Below, one piece after another: positions 11,720-58,200 of a stretch of 64,000 bases of DNA. This DNA is from Colius striatus (taxonomy: Eukaryota; Chordata; Aves; Coliiformes; Coliidae). Position numbers and translations under genes: made by a program. The DNA is taken from NCBI RefSeq assembly GCF_028858725.1, contig NC_084790.1, positions 1,990,001-2,054,000 on the forward strand. Reading direction: 5' to 3'. Under the pieces are notes generated by a model. It had not been told where the DNA came from. It ran no database searches and saw only the letters and a list, made by a program, of their open reading frames with translations. How positions within the stretch are numbered: position 1 is the first letter of the stretch; every line of letters begins with the position of its first letter.

Positions 11720-12990
11720 GGTACCCACCCCAACCCCCGTGCCCACGGCACTGTCTGTGGCCCGAGCACCCCGGCATCCTCCGGACCCCCCGTGTCCCCT
11801 AGAGCTTCCAGGACCCCTTGGACCTTCCATGTCATCCAAAGACTCTCTTCAGCCAGGCCCGAGCCTCTCAATGCCAAACCCCCCATCCGCAGCCAGCGCC
11901 CCCCACCCGCGCCCTTCCCTCCCGCCCGCTCCTTCAGCACCGCGGCGAGTGGACAGCGCCTGGCGCGAGGCCCCGCCCGCCCCGCCGCAGCCGCCCCGGA
12001 CCCCCCGGGACCCCTCAGAGCCCCCCGGGACCCCTCAGAGCCCCCCGGGAACCCCTGGACCCCCAGCACCTCTCAGAACCCCCTGGACCCCTGGCACCCC
12101 CTGGGAACTCCCAGAACCCACTTACATCCCCCGGACCCCCGGCACCCTCTGGTAACCCACCGGCACCCCCCGGACCTCCAGCACCCCGCAGGACTCCTCA
12201 GAACCCCCTGGACCTCCTCTCCGGAACCCCCGGGACCCGCAATAACACTCCCCCGGGAACACCCCGACGTCATCCCCGGCACTCTCCCGGAATAGCTGGA
12301 CCTTCTCCCTGACACCCCCAGCTCTCCCCGGGAGCCCCTGGGACCTCAGCCCTGCACCCCTTCTTCCGTCCCCCTGCACCCTCTGTACCCTCCTGCACTC
12401 CCTCCCGTGCTTCTGCACTCTTGCACCCACAGGCATTCCCCCTTTTCCCACACCTGCACCCAGCAGCACCCCCTCCTCTGCCTCCGCACCCCTGCAACTC
12501 CTCTGCCGCCCCTGCATCACCCCCCCGCTATACTTTAGCACCACCTGCACATCCCCCTCTGCTCACCAGCCCCTGCACCCCAGCATCCCCTCCTCTGCCT
12601 CTCCCGGCACTCCAGCGCCCTCCCTCACCTACTCCTCCACTCTCTCACATCCCCCCGCACCCCATCACCACCCCTCCTTCATCATCCCGACACCCCAAAC
12701 TCCACCTGGGGGGCATATCCTCCTCTACCACCCCTCTCTAGCACCCCAGCACCACTTCCTTCACCATCCCCTTCTCCGGTACCCTCCACCTGCACTCCCG
12801 CTAACTCCTCCATCCCCAGCAACACCCCATCCCAACACCCCAATCCTCCATCACCTCAAAAACCACCTCGGTACCTTTACCACCCTCTACCTCAGCCCTC
12901 CAAGGACCCCACCTCCACCCCCAGTCCCTCAAGCTCCTCCAGCATCCCACCTGCTCCCCCCACCTCCCCCCGCGTTCTACCCCGCAGCAT
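11720..12990. repeat. C-rich, strand-asymmetric low-complexity tract
   Basis: About 1.27 kb upstream of KCNH6. The first half has imperfect repeats of CCCCCCGGGACCCCTCAGAG (12000-12060) grading into CCCCCGGAACCCCTGGA-like units. From about 12340 to 12970 the plus strand is mostly C with T and A and very little G. The long apparent reading frames here (Pro-rich on +, Gly-rich on -) follow from this composition. Confidence 0.85.
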
Positions 12991-13359
12991 CCCCAGTCTG
13001 CGGGGCTGGGGCCGAGGGATGCCGGGGAGTACCGGGGGGCACCTAGGGGCTACCGGGGAGGGGTACCCGGGGAGGGGGTCCCAGCTCCCCGACCGCCAGC
13101 TGTTGCTGCTGACAGCTCCCCCGGAGTCTCCAACGGGCCGGGACAGCGGTGACTAAGCACTTTGGGGATTTCTGCTCTTATTATTTGATTCTATTCTTCT
13201 CTCTCCTTTTCAAGCGGGTCCTCCCCCTCTTCTCCTCCCCCTCACCATCCTCATCCTCACCCTCCCCGGCCGCCCCCGCCCGGGGCCGGGCTCGGTAAGG
13301 GCGGGCAGAGGGGTTCCCCCTTCCGGCCATCCGGAGCATGGGAGCCCCGGGCCGGTTGA

Positions 13360-49099
<35,740 letters not shown>

Positions 49100-49844
49100 A
49101 GATGTGGGGGCCACCAAGCAAGTTAAGAGGAACCTCAACTCAAGTTGATGTTGGTTTTGGACTGCAAGGGTAAGACAGAGGACAATGCCATTGGCTCAGG
49201 GGTATAATTTGTAGCTGTCTTCTGCCACCGTGAAAGGAAGCGTAGAGTGGCTGGCTTCCAAGATCAACGTTTCCCAGTAGTTCCCATAGAGTAGATCTCA
49301 TTTGCACATCATAGCAAAACCCAGAGCAGTTCTCTCTCTTATGGCCATCAACCAGCTGGCTAAAGCCAAATGCAACCCACTGCCTCTTCCTTGCTAAGGC
49401 TTCCTCTTGGGGATAGCACCAGCCAAGTGAGCCCCAGCAAGCAGAGTAGAGCAAATCCACAGCTCTTACCTGTGAGGCCACTTTGCTGACAGCTCTTTGG
49501 AGCAGGGACCATTGCTTTGGTACTGGCCTTAGCTCAGCAGAGCCTGTGGGTGTTGCAAAGGAGGAAGAGGGGATATCTATGGCATAGTACTGGGGGGAGC
49601 TACAGGTGGGAAGCCCAGGACAAGGACAGAGGACAGAAGCTATCCTTGTCCTTGACTGCCACTGAGAAACTAAGGGCCAACAGCCCCTGCACTTCAGCAT
49701 GAGTCCTAGGGCACTGACTTCTCCAGCGAGGCTGAATGCACCTTGCAAACCCCAACACACATCCCCCAGCTCAACCCAACTGGTCACTGGCCTGGGTATA
49801 AAGCACAAAACTCAAGAAGCACAATCTTGGAAAGCTGAAAAGCT

Positions 49845-49857
49845 CCCCCCCCCCCCC
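49845..49857 (+). repeat. Poly-C run (13) in KCNH6 3' UTR
   Basis: Thirteen uninterrupted C. A potential poly(C)-binding-protein site in the mRNA, or simply a length-variable tract. Confidence 0.9.
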
Positions 49858-50099
49858 AGAACACCTCATCTTCCAGCCTTTCCTCCTGGCTTCTCTCTTT
49901 TGATAAAGGTTTGATAGATGCTTCCTCCTCCCCAGCAGACTCCTCCTGCAGCACACCCCGTAGGAGAAAGCCCACATAGCACTGCCGTAGATGCTGTGAC
50001 AGTCCTAGGCCTGCCTGCTCAAGTCATGTATTGAGCTCCCTTTGAGAGTAGTAAAACTGTGAGCAGCTCTTTCTCTGGAGTTTTAGTGTACACTTTGCT

Positions 50100-50105
50100 A
50101 ATAAA
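50100..50105 (+). terminator. KCNH6: KCNH6 poly(A) signal AATAAA
   Basis: Canonical hexamer 1.0 kb after the stop, followed by T-rich then GT-rich sequence (gctgtgtttgttggg) fitting a cleavage/downstream element. Confidence 0.85.
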
Positions 50106-50329
50106 GATGTTTTTGGCACCTGAATGCGGATGGTAGCTGTGTTTGTTGGGAGTGTGCTCAAATTCATCCCTGGCCAGGAGAAAGCAGAGGTGGTCATCTG
50201 CAAAGCCCCTTGAAAAGGCTGTGGTCAAACCCCAGTTGCTTCATCCAGGGACTCTGGGGCTATAATGAAGCCTGTGTGGAGGTCTCACAGGTCAAGGATG
50301 GGGCTTTGGGAGGTGTTTGTTGAGCAATT

Positions 50330-50582
50330 CATAGAATGGTAGGGGTTGGAGGGGACCCTCAGAGCTCGTCATTGTGACCTGATCTAGGTGAACCTGCTTC
50401 TGCAGGGGGGTTGGACTAGATGATCTCTAAAGGTCCCTTCCAACCCTACCATTCTATGATCCAGTGCAACCCCCCTGCAGAAGCAGGGTCACCTAGATCA
50501 GGTCACACAGGAACACGTCCAGGCAGGTCTTGAAGAGCTCCAAGGAAGGAGCCTCCACACCCTCCCTGGGCAGCCTGTTCCT
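50330..50582 (-). mobile_element. CR1 3' fragment (minus) split by a plus-strand CR1 tail
   Basis: 50330-50370 (CATAGAATGGTAGGGGTTGG ... GCTC) and 50461-50582 (CCAGTGCAACCCCCCTGCAG ... GGGCAGCCTGTTCC) form one reverse-orientation CR1 end interrupted by 50371-50460. Confidence 0.9.
50371..50460 (+). mobile_element. Nested CR1 3' tail (plus) creating a palindrome
   Basis: CCTGATCTAGGTGAACCTGC, GGGGGGTTGGACTAGATGAT and CAACCCTACCATTCTATGAT. 50374-50413 is the reverse complement of 50467-50506 at 39 of 40 positions, with a 53-base spacer. Confidence 0.9.
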
Positions 50583-51180
50583 TCCCAATAGGATGCAGTT
50601 CAGGCTCAGTAGCAATTTGCAAAAGCTTTTCTACAGGACTGTCTGCTGGTCTCTTGTAAGAACCGACCTCCCAAACATGCTTGCAGCAACTGAGGCTTCA
50701 GGTGAGCACAGCAACACCTAAAGCCCATCCTACATCCCTTGATGAAGGGGCTCCTGGTGAAACACGGCTGCTCCTTCTGGAGGGCTGGACCTAGGATCAC
50801 CCAAACCACATCCCAAGAGGCAATGACAGACCCCTTGCCCTCAGCAAAGCGTTAAACCTGCCTTTCCCCAGCCAGTCTCACTCTGTGGAACCACACAGGA
50901 GCTAACACCAGCCAGCAGCCCCTGCCCAGGCTACAGGCAGCCACTTGTCCCACACGAGGTTTTGGCTGGCAGGGGCCAGGATGCCTTGTCCCCATCCTGT
51001 GCCAAGTCCTAGAGAGCCAGGAGCCTTCCAGGCCTTCCCAGGACACGCACAGCACCTGGGGAAGCACCTGTGCTTCGTTCCTGGGGCACCCCCTCACCCC
51101 ACCTGAAGGAGCCCCAGCTGCCCTCAATGGTGGAGGGTGGAGGCTGGGGCCTCAGCCTGCTCTGCCCCGGACACAAAGCG
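50583..51180. other. KCNH6-DCAF7 intergenic, no gene seen
   Basis: No exon or element recognised. CpG density rises from about 51170 into the DCAF7 promoter. Confidence 0.65.
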
Positions 51181-52200
51181 CTGCCCACCTGCGCCCCTTT
51201 CCCCTAGTAAAGCGCCAGGCAGGCGCCAACGCTGCTGCGTGCTGCCAAAAACACCACCCCGGTCATTAGGAGCCGGTTAATTAACGCCGGGCGCGCGCCG
51301 CTGTGCTGAGGCGGGACGCGAACCCGCGAACCCGCGGCGCCCCGCCAGCCCCTCGCCACCGTGACTGACAGCGCTGACAGCCAATCGGCTACCGAGGAGC
51401 GCTCGAGGCCCCGCCTCGTGCCACTGCGACCCTTGGCAGCCAATGGGATGCGGCGGCCGAGCGCGGCCTCCCTCCGGGGCGGGGCCAAGCGCAACGGTAG
51501 GTTCACCCAGCCAGAGGGCGCGCGTCCGTTTGGAATGAAGGGCAAAGCGACCAATAGGAGACCGAAGAGCGCCAAACGGACGGGAGAATTACCCAATAGG
51601 CGCCCGAGCTTTTAAATGACAGGCGGAGCAGCCAACCCGCGCCTAGTGGGCGGGGCTCCCCGTCTGGTTTCCGTTCCCGTTGTGTGAGGGGCCGAGTCCC
51701 TCAGCGGCCTCCGCGCTGCCGCCGCCGCCGGCGTCTGGAGCCGGGCCTGGGGCCGCGGGACGCGCTGCGGCCTCCGCTGCTCCCCGCCGCTTCTCTGGCC
51801 TCGCCGCGCCTCAGCCGGCCCCGCTGCTCGCTTGGTCATCCGGCTCCCTTCCCTCAGGCCCATCGCTACCCTCCGAGCCCAGCCCGGGCCCCCCTCCCCC
51901 GCCTCGGCTGAACCCGCTGCTCCCCTCAGCCCCGCCGCGGCCCGGGGCTCCCTTGGCTGAGCCATGTCGCTGCACGGGAAGCGGAAGGAGATCTACAAGT
52001 ATGAAGCGCCTTGGACCGTGTACGCCATGAACTGGAGCGTCCGGCCGGACAAACGGTTCCGCCTGGCGCTGGGAAGCTTCGTGGAAGAGTATAACAACAA
52101 GGTGGGGAACGGCGGTGGCCGGGCCCGGCTCCCCTGGCAGCGGCGCCGAGGCGGAGGGAAGGGGAGGGGGAAGGCAGAACCTCTTTATCCCGATGGTTCA
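51180..52200. promoter_or_regulatory. DCAF7: CpG-island promoter of DCAF7 with four CCAAT boxes
   Basis: CpG-rich over about 1 kb. CCAAT boxes at 51381, 51440, 51551 and 51593, all on the plus strand, and a TTTAAA stretch at 51611-51616. The leader probably starts between about 51650 and 51750. Clustered CCAAT boxes suggest NF-Y control (inference), as expected for a housekeeping gene. Confidence 0.75.
51964..52101 (+). CDS. DCAF7: DCAF7 exon 1
   Basis: Residues 1-46, from [16 protein letters not shown] to SFVEEYNNK. CpG-rich, donor gtgggg, phase 0. The ATG follows GAGCC, a fair Kozak context. Confidence 0.97.
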
Positions 52201-55200
52201 AGCGGCTCCTCAGTCCCAGGCACGGCCCCTGCGGTTGGTGTGGCTGGAGAGGAGGAGGGAGGAAGGGGGAGTCTTGCTGCCTTGCCCTCAGCACAAGGAG
52301 CTGTACAGAGCTTTCTTAAGTGCCGGCCTAGATTTTGGTTGGTCTCTTTCCTGTGAGCCCTCAGCTGTTGGGAAGCTGAGGAATCGGGGGTAGGAAGAGC
52401 CATGGGTGCTGCTGCTCCAGCCAGGAAGGTCTCCCAGCTTGAGGAGACCGGGCCTTTTTGTCAGCATGGAGGAAAGTTTACGGCCAGGACTAAAGTTTGT
52501 GCATATACAGAGTGTCTGAGGCTGTTATGCAGTTCTCATTATACTTTCTTGCTGTGGAAGACTTCTGCTCAATAACTTTGTTCATAACTATATAAACTAC
52601 TTTCAGTGATTCCTCAGTACTTTCACTTTTCTCTGAGAACAAGGGTGTAATGAGGCATGAGATTATATCTTCAGGGTTTCCTTGCCAGATATAAGGAGAG
52701 AGTCTCAACACTGATAATAGAGATTACATGTTCACCTCTCCAAACCCTTGTGCAGTCATTTCTGAACGAGCTACTCTGGTCTAATGGATTCATTTACATT
52801 TCAGAAGTGAGGGAGTGGACATGGCTGTAGAACATCCTGAAATCTGTGTGAAACTAAAGGCTTTGTAAATACTGCTTTGTGTCTTTACAGTTTGTGTGCT
52901 TTGTCAGGCTTTTTAATGGAGGTTGTGGAAAACAACATCAGAAAGTTACCATTGGAGATGGACCTTTGTGCAAGGATGTGGCAAGAGGAGGTGACTATAA
53001 GGCAGAGCTGATGTGTCTTCCGCTGCTTAAATTACCGCACTTCCAGCAGTCCTAGACATGATACTTCTGAGCGTGTTGTAGTTGAGCCTGTGTGACTTGT
53101 CTCCCTGTGCTGGGCAGTGCTGTTGTGGCTTGGGAGCACTGCTGAGGAGAGGCAGATCCCCTGGGCTTAGAAACTTTGGAATTGGCTTAAAGACAAACTT
53201 GCAAAGGAGAAATTTGCCATCAGATTTTGGTTTAGAGGTGCTAGATTTAGTTAATAAGAGGGGATATATTTACATTGCCTTTACCTCCTTAAGTCTGAAC
53301 CATTCCCTGGAGTTTCTCTCTATTATAGTGTGATCGGGTCTGCTTTTCAGCACAGCCTTTGAGTGTAAAGCAGATGAGTCAACCTCTCTCTTTTCAGCCC
53401 TTGGTGCTCACAGTTGTTACAAACAGAAGTTGTGTAGGACTCTGTAAATTGCTGCTGTCTGCAAACCCTCCCCAGGACTTCTCTTGAGCTTCAGGACTAT
53501 CAATTCTGTTGACTTCAGTCCATAGAAGCACCACCACGTGCTCTGAGATCTGTGTGGTATAAAGAGCTGGCAAATAATTGTATGGGAATGAGATGCCAGT
53601 CTGGATGCTGCTGCTGTAAAAAATAATCTCTGGTTAAAAAATTCAGCTTGTACAATAGATGCAGTGAAAAATAACCTTCACTTTGCTGAGAGGTTTTGCT
53701 GTTTGTGTGATATTTTGAGGGGGGGAGTGTCTTGTTTGATGCTTTTTGTAGTGCTTTCAGTACAGCCTTCCACTGGAGGAAGATAGTTAAGAGAACTGTC
53801 TTGAGTAATTCCAAATGTTGTTGTTCCTTTGAGTTTTGATATTGTTCTCTTTACTTTGGGGAGCAGAAGCAGCTTGGGAGTGATGTTTCATCTGCACTGT
53901 TTTTCTGGTGTCATACTATGACTCTCACAGCTTTGCTGAGCCTTTTAGAGGATACTGAAACATTCAGAGGATAGCTCCAGTCTTAAACAGTTGTAGTAAA
54001 CTCTTTCAGCTCCAACCTCCGTCCATGTAAGTGATATAACTAAAGGAACAAAGGGAAATCACAGAAGTTAGCCTGTTTAAGTAGTCTGTAACGGTGGGCT
54101 GCAAAGAATCTGGAGCAGTTGGGTTCATAGCCTGACTTCTAGGGTAAGCAGAAATTGGTATATTTGGCATATTTGAGAGCTTTGTCCTGAATAATTTGCC
54201 CTTCACAGTCGAGATGTTTTTTATTGCCAGCTTCTGACATCAAAATACAGTTATAGGTACAGTTGGCACTAATTAGAAGGATAATTAAAACTCCTTTTCA
54301 TTTCAACTTTCTCTTTGCAGTTGTAGTCTTTAGAGGTTTCTGAAAAAGCTCCAAACAGTGTTTCTCTTTCTGGTATTGCAATGGTTTATTCCAAATAACT
54401 GGCTTGCTTCCTTCCTCATAGTATACTAAAAAAAAACCCAACTTTTTCTGGAATAGCTCTTCTAGCTTGTTTAAAACCCAGCCAAATAGGTTGAACATAC
54501 CTCTTCCTTCTTACCATTCTAGTTTAGAGTTGCTTTTAAAAAGACTTAATGCACCAAGTGTTTGTTGTGAGTTAATTGGAGTGAAAGAAGAGAGGTCCTT
54601 GTCTTATTTGCCTCTGTGATTTTGCTCTACTAATTACCAGAGCTTGAAATACTTGGGTGTACATATATAAAATGGCTCTTTACACCTCTCTTTCATGTGC
54701 AGCTCAAATGTATTAACTGCCAAACCCTCATTTATTGATATCTCCAGTTCCCACACTCTTCTAACCTCTTGTCAGCCCCTAGATTAACAGGCTGTTAGAA
54801 AACCTAGTTGCAAAGAATTACTTGAGCACCAAAGGAGTTTTGTTTCAGCTTGTACACCTTTGCTGATCAAATCACTGATATGAGAGATGAGTTACTCCAG
54901 TTGGAAGAAGTAAAATTATTTGGGATGGTGTTCCCTGAATTTCATGCATTAGGAAACTGCTGTCAGGCTCTATAATGTCTCTTGGATCACTGGTGTAATT
55001 GATTTGATGTTGGAGATGAATTGGTGCAGGGAAATCTTCCTGACCCTAAAGTAATTGTGAACTGTCATTCTTAGTAGTTACTAATTAGATTAAAGGGATA
55101 CGGGGTTTTTGAAATGAAAATGTGTTATGCACCTCCTTCACTGTTCTTCATTGTAAGAAAAAGAAGCTGTTAGCAAATTCTGCCTTGTTTAGTTCTGTGT

Positions 55201-58200
55201 CTGGTCTTTTGTATCATGTTGGAGAGATGGAATTGGTTTAGAAGTCAAGGAATGCTGATTAAAGACATTTCTTTACTCAGATGCACTGTTGCAATTAAGC
55301 TTTACAATGATAATGGCTTGGATGATGAGAGGAAAAATCCACATCAAATTTTAGTGTATCTTGATGTGTTACGGAACAAATAATTATTTAACATTTAAGG
55401 GGGTTGGACTAGATGATCTTTCAAGGTCCCTTCCTTAAACCCTTAAGATTCTGTGATGTCCGTCCGTCATCAAAGCAGTGGAGGTGGAACATAGTGATTC
55501 TCATTTCCCCATTGAATTGAGTTACAGGTAGATGTTAAATGGTTCCAACTGTATCCAGACTGACAGTTACTTTCCTGTTGGGATCACCTCAGTCTTATCT
55601 GGGCTGGACTTCAGGCATTCCTTTGTGTGTGACAGCAGCAAATCTTGCCTCACTTGCAGGAGGGAGTGATGAGGCTCTGATGGAATCAGCATCCTGAGAC
55701 TAATTCAATCCTTCCATCTCTTGTTCAGCCTTTGAAAGGGGATGAGTAGGGGGATTCTGACATCACTCTATGTGACCAAGTCTGAAGAGAAGAGTCATAC
55801 CTTTGAATATGCTGAGCTAGCAGAGAACAGAGCTGCTTAAGCAGTGTATTTTCTGCTTCTGCTCCTCTTTCCAGGCAGACCAATGTCTCCTGCTCAGAGT
55901 TCTCACAGGCTGCTGCCAGGTGTGACAATCAGTGTCAGGCACCTACTCTTCAGCTGTTGGCAGGAGCTCTAGTGTTATTAATGCAATTTTCATTCTCTAA
56001 TCTGGCCTGCACCTAAAGATGTCAAAGATCACAAAGATACTGGCTTACTACACAGTCTCTTCAGATCTAAGGAGGAGTTGAACATGAATATGCAGCTCAG
56101 GAACACACCAGTTGCCACCAATGAAAAGCGGGTCCTCCACTGCTTGAGATTTGCTTCTTGTTATGAGGATGTTGATTGCTTTGTGTAGGCTTAATGTACT
56201 CATATCGAGCTGAAAACAGAAGCAAAGGAAGAAAGAAATGATTAGAGGTCATTTATCCTCAGATCCTGACCTTGCCACAAGATTTTCTATCACCAAGGGC
56301 AATTTGCTTCCTCTGTAAAATCCGCTTGGTATTTGTGATCCCTAAAGGAGTTAGAAATCCGTTTGTCAATCACTTCAGAAGACTGGGAGATTCTAGACTG
56401 ATTCCTACTAGGGTGTGAAGTATAATGAGTAGCTGGTAAAGGGAGTGCAAGGCAGACAAATGCACAGCTTTTAGAAACATGCTTAGATATATCTTTTAGG
56501 GTTTGTTGTGGGATGAAAAGGCTGAATAATCATTCAACATCTTCATCAATGACCTGGGTGAGGGGACAGAATGACCCTCAGCAAATTCCCTGCTGGCACC
56601 CTACTGGGGGGACTGGCTGATTCCCCAGAGGCTGTGCTGCCGGTCAGACAGATCTCAACCAGCTGCAGAGTTGGGCACAGAAGAACCAGCTGAGGGTCAC
56701 CAAGGGCAAGGGCAGAGTCCTGCAGCTGGGGAGGAACAAGCCCCTGCAGCAGCACAGGCTGGGGGTGAGCTGCTGGAGAGCAGCTCCAGGAGACAGAGCT
56801 GGCACTGCTGGGGGAGAATCAACTGCCCATGAGCAGCAACGTGGCCTGGTGGGCAAGAAGCCAATGGCAGCCTGGGGGCATCCAGCAGAGTGTGGATCCA
56901 GCAGCAGGGCCAGGGAGCTTCTGCTCCCCTTTGCTCTGCTCTGCCACATGTGCTGAGGCCTCATCTGGAGTCCTGGGGCCAGTTGTGGGCTCCCCAGCTG
57001 CAGAGGGACAGGGAAGTGCTGCAGAGAGGCCAGCACAGGGCCAGCAAGATGCTCAGGGCACTGGAGCATGTTCCTGCTGAGGAAAGGCTGTGGGCCCTGG
57101 GGCTGCTCAGGCTGGAGAAGAGGAGACTGAGGGGGGAGCTCATTCCTAGTGACCAAGATCTCACTGGTGGGTGTCAGGAGGTTGGGGCAGCACTTTTTGT
57201 CTGTTGTATCCAGTGACAGGACAAGGGGTGATGGGATGAAGCTGGAACACAAACAGCTCCATTGAAATACAAGGCCAAACTGTTTGAGTGCTGAGGTGAG
57301 GGAGCCCTGGCCCAGGCTGCCCAGGGAGATTGTGGAGGCTCCTTCTTGGGAGGTCTTCAAACCCTCCTGGACATGTTCCTGTGCTCCCTGATCTAGGTGG
57401 GAGCTGCTTGTGCAGGGGGGTTGAACTAGATGAGCTCTAAAGCTCCCTCCCAACCCCACCATTCTGTGATTCTATGTAAATATTTTTGTTTCCTCATTCT
57501 TTTTTTTTTTCAGTTAGAGTTCTATTTTACTTTGCTGTGATTAATCAGTATCTTAATTTCATGCAATTGTGACAAGACAGTTTAGGTAGTGGTGCTGAAA
57601 ACAGTTTGATAGCAACCTGATGTGATGTGTTACAGTCTGCAAGGTTATGGCCAAGAATTCCTTGACTTAGGCTTTAATTGTGGATGATTGTTTCACAAAC
57701 TGCAGCTTTCTCTCTGAAGATGACATTGTCAGCATCAGTTCAGTGTCAGCATCAGTGTGGGGTTTCAATCTGTGATTTAAACTCAGCTTTGCAACGTGGA
57801 AAAGAGAAGGGCTGGTCTTCAGTCCTTTAAACTTGGATTTTGATTCATTTGAGATCACCTCTTCAAAGTAAAGCACTGGTGTGATTATGTATACTTCCTT
57901 TTGCTTATGTGCCCCAGCTAGAAAGCAAAGCTTTAACAATTTCTGTTTCCATTGATGTTGACAGTCCTTTTATACTGTCCTTGAGGCTACAGGAGGTGTC
58001 CTTCTGGAATATACTCAAGTCTTAATGCTGTAATCAGAAATGAGGGGTTTGATAAAATGCTTTCTTTTCAATATGGCTTCTTACAGGTACAGCTTGTTGG
58101 TTTGGATGAAGAGAGCTCAGAATTCATTTGCAGGAACACATTTGATCACCCTTACCCTACCACAAAGCTTATGTGGATCCCAGACACCAAGGGAGTGTAT

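Larger units (their letters stand above)
49100..50125 (+). other. KCNH6: KCNH6 3' UTR (approximate end)
   Basis: About 1 kb after the stop without other features apart from a 13-base poly-C run at 49845-49857. Confidence 0.75.

Noticed and set aside
11525-12312. Proline-rich frames of 138-256 codons upstream of KCNH6
   Set aside because: Low-complexity CCCCGGGACCCC repeats give open Pro-rich frames in more than one phase; no splice or family support.
51204-51596. 130-codon antisense frame upstream of DCAF7
   Set aside because: Composition-driven in a CpG island. A divergent non-coding transcript is possible but nothing supports a protein.
52891-53055. Exon-like open stretch after TTTACAG in DCAF7 intron 1
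   Set aside because: It has an acceptor-like start but ends in a stop without a donor, has no recognisable family, and known DCAF7 lacks any extra sequence there.
56644-57462. Long minus-strand frames (250-270 codons) in DCAF7 intron 1, with similar ones at 59951-60706
   Set aside because: Antisense readings of CR1 copies; the same peptides recur at each copy.
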